DNA of 64,000 nt, from contig NKIZ01000001.1 of the NCBI GenBank assembly GCA_002256425.1, positions 2,143,001 to 2,207,000 on the forward strand, in the 5' to 3' direction. The translations under genes were made by a program, and so were the position numbers. Shown piece by piece: positions 48,077-56,783 of the stretch (its first letter is position 1; every line of letters begins with the position of its first letter). The DNA is from Alphaproteobacteria bacterium PA2. Lineage in GTDB: Bacteria; Pseudomonadota; Alphaproteobacteria; Caulobacterales; Caulobacteraceae. The notes beneath the pieces are model-generated. The model had not been told where the DNA came from. It saw only the letters and a program-made list of their open reading frames with translations, and made no database searches.

Positions 48077-50263
48077 ATGGTCAAGAGAACAGCCTTTTTC
48101 GCGGCGGCCTCCATACTGGCCGGAACGGCCCTGTCCCCGGAGGCCCTGGCCCAGACTGCAGCTCCCCAGGCTGCAACTCCCCAGGCTGCTGCTCCTCTGG
48201 CGACGGCCCCGGCGGCCGCGCCCAGTGATACGGCGACCTTCGCTCCCGCCTATTTCGCGGCCTATAACCCGGTGACGGCGGCGGACATGGTTTCGCGCAT
48301 TCCCGGCTTCGAACTCAAGGATGGCGACGAGCGGCGCGGCTTTGGCGGTTCGGCCGGCAACCTGCTGATCAATGGCGAACGGCCCAGTTCAAAAGCGACT
48401 CCGTCCGACCTGCTCAAGCGCATTCCCGCCGGTGACGTGGCCAGGATCGAAGTCATAGCCGGCACCAGCGCCCAGGCCGATGTCCGGGGTCAGTCCCAGT
48501 TCGTCAATGTGGTCACCCGCTCGACCAAGAAGGACTCATCGACCAGCTACGCCATTGGCCTGCGCCATATCGAATTTTCAGAGCGTATCGCCTGGCTTAC
48601 CCAGGCCTCCAGATCCATCCAGCTGGGCCCGAAGGCGGAGCTCGCCCTGGACATCCAGTCCCCCAATATTCTGGGCCGCAGCGAAAACCGCGACGTGCTG
48701 ATGACCGGCGCAGGGGTGAAAACCGGGTCGAGGATTTTTGTCGGCCGACCCACCAATTTCGGGATCCAGGGGTCTGCAAACCTGCGCTGGCAGGCCACCC
48801 CCATGGACTCGGTGAACCTCAACCTGCAGTACGTCCCCAACTGGAACAAGACGAACTCCTTCCAGCTGGAAGGCCTGCCCAATGGCGCCCTGACCTCGTC
48901 CATTCTCGGGCGCACCACCTATGGCGACAACTACACCATGGAGCTGGGTGGCGCCTGGGAGCACCGGTTCAGCTCAAGCCTGTCGGCCAAGTTGATCGTT
49001 CTGGCCTCCAATGGAAGCCTCGATCAGCGTGATGTCTTCGAAACCTATGCCGCGCCTTCCACCTTCGTGACCCGGACCCAGAACCGCAGCACCACTAATG
49101 GCGAGCGCATCGCCCGTGGGCGGGTCAAGTGGAGCGCCACCAGCGCCCACACCCTCGAATTCGGCGCAGAGGGCGCCTTCAACTATCGCGACACCGGCCT
49201 GGCCATCACCAGCCAGCTGCCCGGCAAGGCGCCGACCCGGGTGGTCCTGCCGGTTGCCGACGCCCGGGTGGAAGAGGTGCGGGCCGAGATCTTCGCCTCG
49301 GACATCTGGACGATCACGCCGCGCCTGACCCTGGAAACCGACCTCAATATGGAGACCTCGCGCATCACCCAGTCGGGGGACCGGCAACAGGAGCGGGACT
49401 TCAAGTACATCAAGCCCCGTCTGATCGCGACCTACACCCTGGGCCCGGCCTCCACCCTGAACGCCAGCCTGATCCGCGATGTCTCCCAGCTGGACTTTGC
49501 CGAGTTCAGCAGCGCCGTGGATTTCGTGAACACCTCGACCATCATCGGCAATCCCGGCCTCAAGCCGGAAAAGGCCTGGAAGATGCGGGTGGAGTGGGAA
49601 TCCCGCCTGGCTGCCCGCACAGCCGTGACCGCAGTGGCCTTTTATGACGCCATCGAGGATGTCCACGACCTTGTGGTCCTGAACGGCGTCGACGCCTTCG
49701 GCAACATCGGCAAGGGAACCCGGATCGGCGCCGAGATCCGCGCCACTCTTCCCCTTGAGCAGTATGGAGTGCCGGGCGCCGAACTGCGCCTGAACGGCAT
49801 TTACCAGCAGACCCGGGTCACCGACCCGGTTACCGGACAGAAGCGGTCCTTCTCCGTGCCTCTGGAGCGCCAGGGCACAGCGGCGGGATCTCCTGCCCTG
49901 AACGGTGGCAACAAGGACTGGGCCTATGTGGTCAATTTCCGTCAGAACCTGCCCGCCCTGCAATCGTCATGGGGTGTCACCCTGACCCAGTGGGCGGGTC
50001 GGCGGGAATTCCGGCTGGCCGAAGAGTTCAAGTATGTCCGGAAGGAACCGCGTATCGACTTCTTCGTGGAAACCACGGCTCTGAAGCCTGTCACCCTGCG
50101 GGTCTTCCTCAACAATGTCCTGACCTCGGAAGAGACCCGGACCCGCAGCTTCTATGCCGGCAGCCGGGCATCGGGGACCATTTCCCGGGTAGAGGTCCGC
50201 AAGTCCGACGGGGCGTCAGAGGGATCGCTGATCTATGGTTTCCAGGTCTCCGGGCGGTTCTGA
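48077..50263 (+). CDS. TonB-dependent outer-membrane receptor
   Basis: Outer-membrane beta-barrel of 728 residues with an N-terminal plug. The signal peptide ends near ALAQTA, followed by an Ala/Pro-rich repeat segment encoded by two near-identical 15-base units (48158-48187). The plug (~70-145) has MVSRIPGFELKDGD, NLLINGERPSSK and IEVIAGTSAQAD. The barrel ends with the C-terminal phenylalanine (VSGRF). No clear TonB box (such as VVVTA) is visible before the plug. Ligand unknown; no transport or enzyme partner with obvious specificity is adjacent. Confidence 0.9.
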   Translation: MVKRTAFFAAASILAGTALSPEALAQTAAPQAATPQAAAPLATAPAAAPSDTATFAPAYFAAYNPVTAADMVSRIPGFELKDGDERRGFGGSAGNLLINGERPSSKATPSDLLKRIPAGDVARIEVIAGTSAQADVRGQSQFVNVVTRSTKKDSSTSYAIGLRHIEFSERIAWLTQASRSIQLGPKAELALDIQSPNILGRSENRDVLMTGAGVKTGSRIFVGRPTNFGIQGSANLRWQATPMDSVNLNLQYVPNWNKTNSFQLEGLPNGALTSSILGRTTYGDNYTMELGGAWEHRFSSSLSAKLIVLASNGSLDQRDVFETYAAPSTFVTRTQNRSTTNGERIARGRVKWSATSAHTLEFGAEGAFNYRDTGLAITSQLPGKAPTRVVLPVADARVEEVRAEIFASDIWTITPRLTLETDLNMETSRITQSGDRQQERDFKYIKPRLIATYTLGPASTLNASLIRDVSQLDFAEFSSAVDFVNTSTIIGNPGLKPEKAWKMRVEWESRLAARTAVTAVAFYDAIEDVHDLVVLNGVDAFGNIGKGTRIGAEIRATLPLEQYGVPGAELRLNGIYQQTRVTDPVTGQKRSFSVPLERQGTAAGSPALNGGNKDWAYVVNFRQNLPALQSSWGVTLTQWAGRREFRLAEEFKYVRKEPRIDFFVETTALKPVTLRVFLNNVLTSEETRTRSFYAGSRASGTISRVEVRKSDGASEGSLIYGFQVSGRF

Positions 50264-50309
50264 TAACAAGGCCAGCCAGGCCAGGGCTGCATGACCGAAG
50301 GAACCCTGC

Positions 50310-50681
50310 ATGTCGGAAAATGAAGCCACCATCCGCCGGTTCATTGACGCCTGGCCCCGGCTGGATCCGGATGAGCTGGTCGCTTTCTTCACCGAGGACG
50401 GCATCTATCACAACATGCCCATTGGCCCGATCCAGGGTCAGGCCGCCCTGCGACCCTTCATCGCCGCCTTTCTCGGGAACTGGACGGCGACGAACTGGGA
50501 CATCCTCAACATCACCGCCCAGGGCGATCTGGTCATGGCGGAGCGGGTAGACCACATCACAGTCGGCGAGAAGCAGATCGACCTGCCCTGCTGCGGCGTC
50601 TTCGAACTGCGCGACGGCAGGATCGCCGCCTGGCGCGACTATTTTGACATGGGAACCTATACCCGGGCCCTGGCGGGTTGA
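50310..50681 (+). CDS. Limonene-1,2-epoxide hydrolase-like protein
   Basis: SnoaL-like cone-shaped protein of 123 residues. The Arg-Asp pair in AERVDHITVG and the second acidic site in WRDYFDMGTY match the Asp-Arg-Asp catalytic triad known for limonene epoxide hydrolase, so an epoxide-opening enzyme is likely. It follows the TonB receptor by 46 bases in the same direction, possibly as an operon, and the window has a second, unrelated epoxide hydrolase at 39.4 kb. Confidence 0.85.
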   Translation: MSENEATIRRFIDAWPRLDPDELVAFFTEDGIYHNMPIGPIQGQAALRPFIAAFLGNWTATNWDILNITAQGDLVMAERVDHITVGEKQIDLPCCGVFELRDGRIAAWRDYFDMGTYTRALAG

Positions 50682-50771
50682 TCTCCCAAGAGCCCTGAGA
50701 CAGGCCCACCTCTCCGCCCGACCATCCCGTAAGGTTTTGACGTCAGGGGGCGGGCTCCGTTACACGGGCCC

Positions 50772-51497
50772 ATGCTCAGACCTCTCCTCGCTGTCGTCGC
50801 GATCCTGTCGGCGTCATCTTCCAACGCCATTGCACAGGGAAAGCCCGTGACCACACCTACGCCGTCGACCTCCGCCGCAGACCCCATGGCCTCTGTTCCC
50901 ATGGACAAGGTCAGCTATTTTATCGGCCGCAATATCGGCGACAGCCTGCGCAATCAGGGCCTGAGCCCCCAGGTCGACAAGCTGTCAGAGGGCATTGCTG
51001 ACGTGCTGGCCGGCAAGCCCAGCCGGGTTCCCGAAGCTGAACTCATGGCGGCCATGGAAAAGTTCCAGGTCGCCCTGCAGGCTGTTGAGGTCCAGAAGCG
51101 GGAGGAAGCGGCGAAGGTCAGCCTCCAGTACCTGGCCGAAAACGGCAAGCGTGCCGGCGTCACCACCACAGCCAGCGGCCTTCAATACGAAGTACTGCGG
51201 GCTGCCGAGGGCCCCAAACCTTCAGCGACCGACACGGTCCAGGTCCACTATCGGGGCACCCTGATCAACGGCAAGGAGTTCGACTCCAGCTATGCCCGCA
51301 ATGAACCGGCCTCTTTCCCCCTGAACAGGGTCATCTCCGGCTGGACCGAGGGCCTGGCCCTGATGAGCAAGGGCGCCAAGTTCCGCTTCGTCATTCCGGG
51401 AAATCTGGCCTATGGCGACCGCGGCAGCCCACCGGACATCGGCCCCAATGAGACCCTGATCTTCGAGGTCGAACTGTTGGATATCATTGGCAAGTAA
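50772..51497 (+). CDS. FKBP-type peptidyl-prolyl isomerase, Mip/FkpA-like
   Basis: Periplasmic proline isomerase and chaperone of 241 residues. A signal peptide (ending near SSNAIAQG) is followed by an N-terminal helical dimerisation domain (~45-125, with KVSYFIGRNIGDSLRNQG) and the C-terminal FKBP domain (~140-240) with VQVHYRGTLINGKEFDSSY, VISGWTEGLALM and PGNLAYGDRGSPPDIGPNETLIFEVELL. The layout is that of FkpA and Mip. It assists folding of envelope proteins. Confidence 0.94.
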   Translation: MLRPLLAVVAILSASSSNAIAQGKPVTTPTPSTSAADPMASVPMDKVSYFIGRNIGDSLRNQGLSPQVDKLSEGIADVLAGKPSRVPEAELMAAMEKFQVALQAVEVQKREEAAKVSLQYLAENGKRAGVTTTASGLQYEVLRAAEGPKPSATDTVQVHYRGTLINGKEFDSSYARNEPASFPLNRVISGWTEGLALMSKGAKFRFVIPGNLAYGDRGSPPDIGPNETLIFEVELLDIIGK

Positions 51498-51822
51498 TCG
51501 CCGCCTGACCTTTTTTGAAAAAATCCGGGGCCGTCACCTTGACGGCCGCCGGGCCGCTTCCCACCTCCTGATCGTGCGGGCCGGGCCCCTCTGACAGTTT
51601 GCCACAACGGCAGGCCGTGATGTCGGACCGCATCGGGAGCTTCCCGAAGTCGGCTCGGTCAATACCCCTGCGAACGCGCCCTCTTCACAGCTCCTGCAAC
51701 AGCCGGGACGTGGTCTGCGGGCGCCTGCCCGCCCAGCCCACGCTCTGACCGATTGAACCCGCGCCCGACGCGCCCCTGACCAGACGGTCACGGGGTTCGG
51801 CGGGGCGAAGAGAGGAGCGAAC
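51498..51822. other. Intergenic region with hairpin
   Basis: About 325 bases. A T6-G-A6 block at 51511-51523 is followed by a perfect hairpin GGCCGTCA-CCT-TGACGGCC (51529-51547). The stem could end the FKBP transcript, but no T tract follows on the plus strand. The rest is GC-rich with short direct repeats and no convincing reading frame; a GAGAGGAG ribosome site lies just before 51823. Confidence 0.5.
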
Positions 51823-52107
51823 ATGTTTAGTCCAGCCATCCATAAACTGCAGAAGCGCCGCAGCCAGCTCAATCAGGAGATCGAGCGCGAGCAGAGCGCC
51901 CCCAGCCCGAACTGGCCAAGGGTCCATCTGCTGAAGAAATGGCGACTGGCCGTCAAGGACGCCCTGCAGGGCATGGCCTTTTCCAGCCCCTATGGTCTGC
52001 CGTCCGGCCCGGCCCCCCTTCTCATTCCCGCCCCGGTGCGGCGGCCGCCCCCGGCCGACCGCCCGGCGCCCCGTCCCGGCCGGGTCCGCCGCCCCCAGAA
52101 CGCCTGA
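51823..52107 (+). CDS. YdcH-like (DUF465) small protein with proline-rich tail
   Basis: Cytoplasmic protein of 94 residues. Residues 1-50 form a charged helical hairpin (HKLQKRRSQLNQEIEREQ and KKWRLAVKDALQ) like YdcH/DUF465 proteins. The remainder is a low-complexity Pro/Arg/Ala tail, probably disordered. GAGAGGAGCG lies a few bases before the ATG. It is 13 bases before the zinc-ribbon gene and may be cotranscribed. Function of the family is unclear. Confidence 0.8.
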   Translation: MFSPAIHKLQKRRSQLNQEIEREQSAPSPNWPRVHLLKKWRLAVKDALQGMAFSSPYGLPSGPAPLLIPAPVRRPPPADRPAPRPGRVRRPQNA

Positions 52108-52120
52108 TCAGGAGACACCC

Positions 52121-52411
52121 ATGCCCCTCATTTCCTCCCCCATTGATGGCGCCCCCATGCGGCAGGTCATCCGTTATGGCGTCGAGTTCGACGTCTGCGC
52201 CTCCACTGGCGGCGTCTGGCTCGACAAGGGCGAACTGGAAAAACTCATCGCCCTGGTCCGCGAGGAGGTGCAGGCCGAGCAGGCCCGGGCGCCGGTCTAT
52301 GGCCAGGAGCGGCCGCGGACCCAGTATCGGGACCGCGACGACGACGATGACGACCACCACTGGCGCCACGGCAAACGCCGCAACCGACTGGCGGACCTCT
52401 TCGATTTCTGA
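52121..52411 (+). CDS. zf-TFIIB-like protein lacking most zinc ligands
   Basis: Protein of 96 residues resembling the TFIIB-type zinc ribbon family, recognised by GVEFDVCASTGGVWLDKGELEKL. The usual ligands are CPxC near the start and CPxCxG before VWLD. Here the first pair is replaced by SPIDG and the second reads CASTGG, so only one of four cysteines remains and zinc binding is unlikely. The C-terminal half is charged with Asp and His runs (DDDDDD, HH). ATG 52121 has GGAGA upstream. Function unknown. Confidence 0.82.
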   Translation: MPLISSPIDGAPMRQVIRYGVEFDVCASTGGVWLDKGELEKLIALVREEVQAEQARAPVYGQERPRTQYRDRDDDDDDHHWRHGKRRNRLADLFDF

Positions 52412-52532
52412 TCCTCGCCCGGATAGATCGGGGGGCGCCCCAGGCCCCTCGATCCGCCGGTTCCGTACGAACGGCAGACTGCAACGGGCCCGATTGCCTT
52501 GGCCCGGACAGACACCCATACTTCGTCGCAAT

Positions 52533-53159
52533 ATGGCGATGATCACCGACCCCGACGACTATTTCATCAAGGGCTGCGGCCGGTGTGAGCGGTTCGCCAT
52601 GGCGGACTGTTCGACCAGGCCCTGGATCGAGGGCCTGAACGCCCTGCGCCGGATCTGCCGGGACATGGGTCTGGAAGAGACCGTGAAGTGGGCCCACCCC
52701 TGCTACATGTACGCCGGGCGCAACATCGTCATCTTCGGCGCCTTTCGCGGCGACTTCCGCCTAAGCTTCATGAACCCCGGCCTGCTGAAAGACGCCGAGG
52801 GCGTACTCGAACCCCAGGGCCCGGGCACCCAGACCTCCGGCATGCTCCGCTTCACCGCGGTCAGCCAGGTGGCGGAACGGGAACGGGTGATCCGCGCCTT
52901 CATCCGTCAGCTCATGGACCACGCCCGGGCCGGGACAAGGCCGCCGAAGTCGCAGCGGGAAATCGAGATACCCGAAGAGCTGACTGAAGCCCTTGATGCC
53001 GACCCTGAACTGGCCGAGGCCTTCGCCGCCCTCACCCCGGGCCGCCAGAAGAGCTACCTGCTGAACCTCAAGGGCGCCAAACAGTCGGCAACGCGCACTG
53101 CCCGCATCGAGAAGTTCCGTCCCCACATACTGGCCGGCAAGGGAGCACAGGAGCGATAG
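52533..53159 (+). CDS. YdeI/OmdA-associated domain protein (DUF1801-like)
   Basis: Cytoplasmic protein of 208 residues. An N-terminal DUF1801-like fold (EETVKWAHPCYMYAGRNIVIFGAFRGDFRLSF) is joined to a C-terminal OmdA-type segment (EIPEELTEALDADPELAEAFAALTPGRQKSYLLNLKGAK). Members of this family are linked to resistance to antimicrobials and outer-membrane changes in some bacteria, though the mechanism is unknown. The N-terminus contains CGRCERFAMADCST, a small cysteine cluster not usual for the family. ATG 52533 or 52539 may start it. Confidence 0.86.
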   Translation: MAMITDPDDYFIKGCGRCERFAMADCSTRPWIEGLNALRRICRDMGLEETVKWAHPCYMYAGRNIVIFGAFRGDFRLSFMNPGLLKDAEGVLEPQGPGTQTSGMLRFTAVSQVAERERVIRAFIRQLMDHARAGTRPPKSQREIEIPEELTEALDADPELAEAFAALTPGRQKSYLLNLKGAKQSATRTARIEKFRPHILAGKGAQER

Positions 53160-53185
53160 GGCGGCCGACTGCCCTCAGCCCTGAC

Positions 53186-54424
53186 ATGCCCACAAGTGAC
53201 CCCATGACTTCGCAACCTTCCGCACCCCTCCGCCTGACCTGGACGGACCCGCCCCTGGCGGTCATTCCCACACCCTCGGGGGCCATGACCCTGACCCGCA
53301 GCCTGGCGTCAGGTCTGGTCCGCCGGGCGAGCGACCCACCCGGGGTCTTCTGGGGCGTCGGGGATCGCGGGCCGAACATCAAGCCGAAGGACGCCATGGC
53401 GCGCTATGGCCTGACGGGTTTGGCGTCCCTTGCGGGTATTGACGGCGCCAGGGTCATGCCCCTGCCGGGCGGCGGTCCCGCCCTGGCCCGGTTCCGGCTG
53501 ACCGGGGACCAGATCGTGCTTGAAGCCGCCATGCCCTTGAAGGCCATGGACGGATCGCCCCTGACCGGCGTCCCGCCAACCCCGCTCAGCGGCATGGAAA
53601 GCGAGCCCGCTTTCAGTCTCGACGGCGAACCTCTGCCGCCCTCCAGCCTCGGCGCCGACACCGAAGGGATCGCCGCCCTGCCCGATGGCCGGTTCTGGAT
53701 CGCCGATGAGTATGGCCCCTCCCTCCTGCTTGCGCGGGAGGACGGCGTGGTCGAGCGCCGCCTGATCCCCATGGGCGGCATGGCCATGTTCGAGGGCTCT
53801 CCTGTGCCGGTGGTGGAGGCCCTTCCCGCCCTGGCCCTGGCCCGCAAACTTAACAGGGGTTTCGAGGGCGTGACCCTGTCGGCCGATGGCGCCGTCCTCT
53901 ATGTCGCCTTCCAGAGCCCCCTGGCCCATCCCGATCGCACCGCCCATGATGAGGGCCAGATCGTCCGCCTCTGGGCCCTGGATCCCCTGAGCGGCGCCCT
54001 GATCGGCGAGCACGCCTACCAGCTCGATCCGCCTGAAAGCTTTGTCCGCGACATCGAAGCCGGGCCCGTCGAACGGTCAGACATCAAGGTCAGCGAACTG
54101 ACAGCCTTGCCTGATGGCGGCCTGCTGGTGCTGGAGCGGGTGACCCATTCCACCCACATCTACCGGGTCCGACCCGGCCCGGAGACCGCCCTGAGCCCCA
54201 TCTGGAGCGATCCTGAGCACAGGCCCACCCTGGAACAGGCGGGACAGGACGGCTTTGCCATCCTGGACAAGGAACTGGTCCTCTCCACCGATGTAGAGAC
54301 CGCAATCTGCGGTGACCTCGAAGGCATGATCCTGATCGGGCCGCATGACCTGCTGCTGGCCAGCGACAGCGACTACGGCATTGAGGGCGGGGAAACCGAG
54401 TTCTGGCAGGTGCGATTGGGCTAG
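53186..54424 (+). CDS. Esterase-like activity of phytase family protein
   Basis: Beta-propeller-like protein of 412 residues belonging to the group named 'esterase-like activity of phytase' (phytase-like). Landmarks include FWGVGDRGPNIKP, LGADTEGIAALPDGRFWIADEYGPSLLL, RGFEGVTLSADGAVLYVAFQSPL and LPDGGLLVLERVTHSTHIYRV. No signal peptide is visible, unlike many relatives. Phosphoester or lactone substrates are conceivable but unproven. It ends on the CTAG shared with rpiB. Confidence 0.87.
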   Translation: MPTSDPMTSQPSAPLRLTWTDPPLAVIPTPSGAMTLTRSLASGLVRRASDPPGVFWGVGDRGPNIKPKDAMARYGLTGLASLAGIDGARVMPLPGGGPALARFRLTGDQIVLEAAMPLKAMDGSPLTGVPPTPLSGMESEPAFSLDGEPLPPSSLGADTEGIAALPDGRFWIADEYGPSLLLAREDGVVERRLIPMGGMAMFEGSPVPVVEALPALALARKLNRGFEGVTLSADGAVLYVAFQSPLAHPDRTAHDEGQIVRLWALDPLSGALIGEHAYQLDPPESFVRDIEAGPVERSDIKVSELTALPDGGLLVLERVTHSTHIYRVRPGPETALSPIWSDPEHRPTLEQAGQDGFAILDKELVLSTDVETAICGDLEGMILIGPHDLLLASDSDYGIEGGETEFWQVRLG

Positions 54425-54864
54425 CCACCCTCGATCATCGCCACCCGGGCGGAGTGCCGGCCGCCCTCGAATTCGGCGGCGAGGAAGGCGTCGACAATCT
54501 CCAGGGCCAGGCCCTCGCCCACCACCCGGGCGCCGAGGGCCAGCATGTTGGCGTCATTGTGCTGGCGGATCATGCGGGCTGAAAAGGTATCGCTGCAGAC
54601 CCCGCAGCGAATGCCCGCCACCTTGTTGGCCGCCATCATGATCCCCTGCCCTGTCCCGCACAGGATGATCCCGAACCGACAATCCCCCGATGCGACGAGC
54701 TGCGCCGCCGCCCGCCCCTGTTCGGGATAGGGCGTGCTCTGACCTTCAGCGGGCCCGATATCGACGACCTGCCAGCCCCTGGCCGTCATATGGGCGGAAA
54801 TGGCCAGCCGTAGGGCGATGGCGGCGTGGTCGCTGGTGAGGGCTATGCGGGGGGTGGGGGACAT
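54421..54864 (-). CDS. rpiB: Ribose-5-phosphate isomerase B
   Basis: Interconverts ribose 5-phosphate and ribulose 5-phosphate in the pentose phosphate pathway. The 147 residues show SDHAAIALRLAIS, PYPEQGRAAAQ, the catalytic-cysteine loop LCGTGQGIMMAANKVAGIRCGVC, RQHNDANMLALGAR and the C-terminal FEGGRHSARV. The RpiB/LacAB fold is complete. It ends in a CTAG shared with the phytase-like gene, the two stops overlapping. Confidence 0.95.
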   Translation of the reverse strand: MSPTPRIALTSDHAAIALRLAISAHMTARGWQVVDIGPAEGQSTPYPEQGRAAAQLVASGDCRFGIILCGTGQGIMMAANKVAGIRCGVCSDTFSARMIRQHNDANMLALGARVVGEGLALEIVDAFLAAEFEGGRHSARVAMIEGG

Positions 54865-54981
54865 GGTTCGATCCGATCAGCGGAACTGGATAGCTTGTCA
54901 CCTAGCGCATTCAATGTGTTCAGCGCGCGTGCAAAAGGCCCAAAACCTCGCAATCCGCCAGGTCCAGACCTTCAGGCTTGG

Positions 54982-55005
54982 AGAATTAATTCTGCAGCCT
55001 GTCGA
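54982..55005 (+). promoter_or_regulatory. AT-rich palindrome and candidate ECF42 -35 element
   Basis: AGAATTAATTCT (54982-54993) is a perfect 12-base palindrome, AT-rich in a GC-rich background. It is followed at 55000-55005 by TGTCGA, the -35 motif I recall for ECF42 promoters, with a CGA at 55019-55021. It lies about 105 bases upstream of the DGPF gene and its sigma factor, suggesting autoregulation. Confidence 0.45.
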
Positions 55006-55109
55006 ATTGTCCGCCGGTCGAGGCTCACCTTAGTGACGAGCACGCCGGTGGGCGCGCTGGTCTGAAGCCAGCGGGAAATTTGACTTCCAACGCACCAAGG
55101 AGAGAAGTG

Positions 55110-55472
55110 ATGCAATACATGCTCATATTCAATGAAAGCACAGAGATCTTCGCGGCCCGACAGGACCCGGCGCAAGCCGGCCCCTATTGGGGCGCCTGGA
55201 CGGCCTTCATCGGCGCCATGCGGGAATCCGGGATCATCATCAACGGCGACGGTCTCCAGGGACCGGAAACCGCCACCACCCTGCGTATTCGCGATGGCAA
55301 GACCGAGGTGCAGGACGGCCCGTTCCCCGACACCAAGGAAAGCCTCGGCGGATATTTCGTGATCGAAGTTCCTGATCTGGACACCGCCATGACCTGGGCG
55401 GCCCGGTCTCCGGCTGCAACCAATGGCAGTGTCGAGATCCGTCCGGTGATGATGGGACCTGCCGCAGGATGA
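55110..55472 (+). CDS. YCII-related DGPF-motif protein
   Basis: Small protein (120 aa) with the YCII fold: MQYMLIFNESTE at the start and the signature VQDGPFPDTKESLGGYFVIEV. DGPF proteins are the conserved genomic partners of ECF42 sigma factors; their molecular role is not settled. Its stop overlaps the sigma factor ATG (ATGA, 55469-55472), so both are translated together. ATG 55110 is preceded by AAGGAGAG. Confidence 0.92.
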   Translation: MQYMLIFNESTEIFAARQDPAQAGPYWGAWTAFIGAMRESGIIINGDGLQGPETATTLRIRDGKTEVQDGPFPDTKESLGGYFVIEVPDLDTAMTWAARSPAATNGSVEIRPVMMGPAAG

Positions 55473-56716
55473 GCGACCCCGCGCGCCTTGCCGCCGAGCG
55501 GGTGGCGCGCGGATCCTATGGGCGGCTGATCGCAATGATCGCCGCCCGCTCCGGCGATATCGCCGCGGCCGAAGACGCCCTGGCCGAGGCCTTCCAGACC
55601 GCCCTTCGCGTCTGGCCGGAACGGGGCGTGCCGGAAAGCCCTGAAGCCTGGCTGCTCACAGCAGCCCGCCGGACCATCGGCCATGCCTTCCGTCACGAGA
55701 AGGTCAAGACTGGCGCGACGCCGACCATGACCACCTTGATCGAGGAACGCGAGGCAGAGCGTCAGGGCCCGTTTCCGGATCACCGCCTGCAACTACTGTT
55801 CGTGTGCGCCCACCCGGCCATCGATGAAGGTGTTCGCACCCCGCTCATGTTGCAGACGGTCATGGGCCTAGACGCCGGGCAGATCGCCTCGGCCTTTTTG
55901 ACGTCTCCTACGGCCATGAGTCAGCGCCTTGTGCGCGCCAAGACCAAGATCCGTGACGCCGGACTTCGGTTTCAGATCCCCGAACCCGAACAACTTTCCG
56001 AGCGGCTCTCCGCCGTCCTGCGGGCAATCTATGTGGCCTTCGGAACGGGATGGGATGCAGGGCCCGGCGGAGACGCTGGTCCGGGACTGGTCGAAGAGGC
56101 CCTGTACCTCGCCCGGCTCACCGTCGACCTCTTGCCCCAAGAGCCAGAGCCCAAGGGCCTGCTCTCGCTCATGCTCTATTGCCAGGCGCGCACAGAGGCC
56201 CGGCGGACCCCCGAGGGCGCCTTTGTCCCCCTGGATGAACAAGATCCCCGACTGTGGTCCGGTAGCATGATCGCTGAGGCGGAAGGCCTTCTGACCACCG
56301 CCTCAAAGACAGGGCAGTTCGGACGCTTCCAGGCTGAAGCGGCCATTCAATCGGTTCATGTGATGGGGAGGCTGAATGGCGAGGTGCAATCCGGAGCCCA
56401 GGTGGCCCTTTACTACCTCCTGGCCCTGCAAAGCCCGACCATCGGAATTCTTGTGGCTAGGGCGGCGGCCTACGGCGATGTAAAGGGTCCGGACGCTGGC
56501 CTGGGGCTGCTCGACCAGATCGACGCCAGCCTGGCCCAGTCCTATCAGGCTTACTGGGCATGTAAGGCGCACCTTCTGCACAAGGCAGGGATGGATGCTG
56601 GCCCGGCCTATGACCGCGCCATTGGTCTGTCCAACGACCCCGCTATTCGCGCCTATCTGCAGGACAAGCGGCGGGTTTCAGGGACAGGCGGCGGCAGACA
56701 GATGGACCAAGCGTAG
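55469..56716 (+). CDS. ECF42-type RNA polymerase sigma factor with C-terminal extension
   Basis: Extracytoplasmic-function sigma factor of 415 residues. Region 2 covers YGRLIAMIAARSGDIAAAEDALAEAFQTALRVWPERG, and region 4 ALMLQTVMGLDAGQIASAFLTSPTAMSQRLVRAKTKI (approximate). Unlike most ECF factors it has a ~230-residue C-terminal extension with helical TPR-like repeats (LLSLMLYCQARTEARR, HLLHKAGMDAGPAYDRAI). No anti-sigma gene is nearby; in ECF42 the extension is thought to regulate activity. Pairing with the DGPF gene is the group hallmark. Confidence 0.92.
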   Translation: MSDPARLAAERVARGSYGRLIAMIAARSGDIAAAEDALAEAFQTALRVWPERGVPESPEAWLLTAARRTIGHAFRHEKVKTGATPTMTTLIEEREAERQGPFPDHRLQLLFVCAHPAIDEGVRTPLMLQTVMGLDAGQIASAFLTSPTAMSQRLVRAKTKIRDAGLRFQIPEPEQLSERLSAVLRAIYVAFGTGWDAGPGGDAGPGLVEEALYLARLTVDLLPQEPEPKGLLSLMLYCQARTEARRTPEGAFVPLDEQDPRLWSGSMIAEAEGLLTTASKTGQFGRFQAEAAIQSVHVMGRLNGEVQSGAQVALYYLLALQSPTIGILVARAAAYGDVKGPDAGLGLLDQIDASLAQSYQAYWACKAHLLHKAGMDAGPAYDRAIGLSNDPAIRAYLQDKRRVSGTGGGRQMDQA

Positions 56717-56783
56717 CCTCCCCGCAGCTGGTGGCCTAAGCTGACCACTTGGCCGCATGTCGTCGGTCGCCCGAGCACCACCC

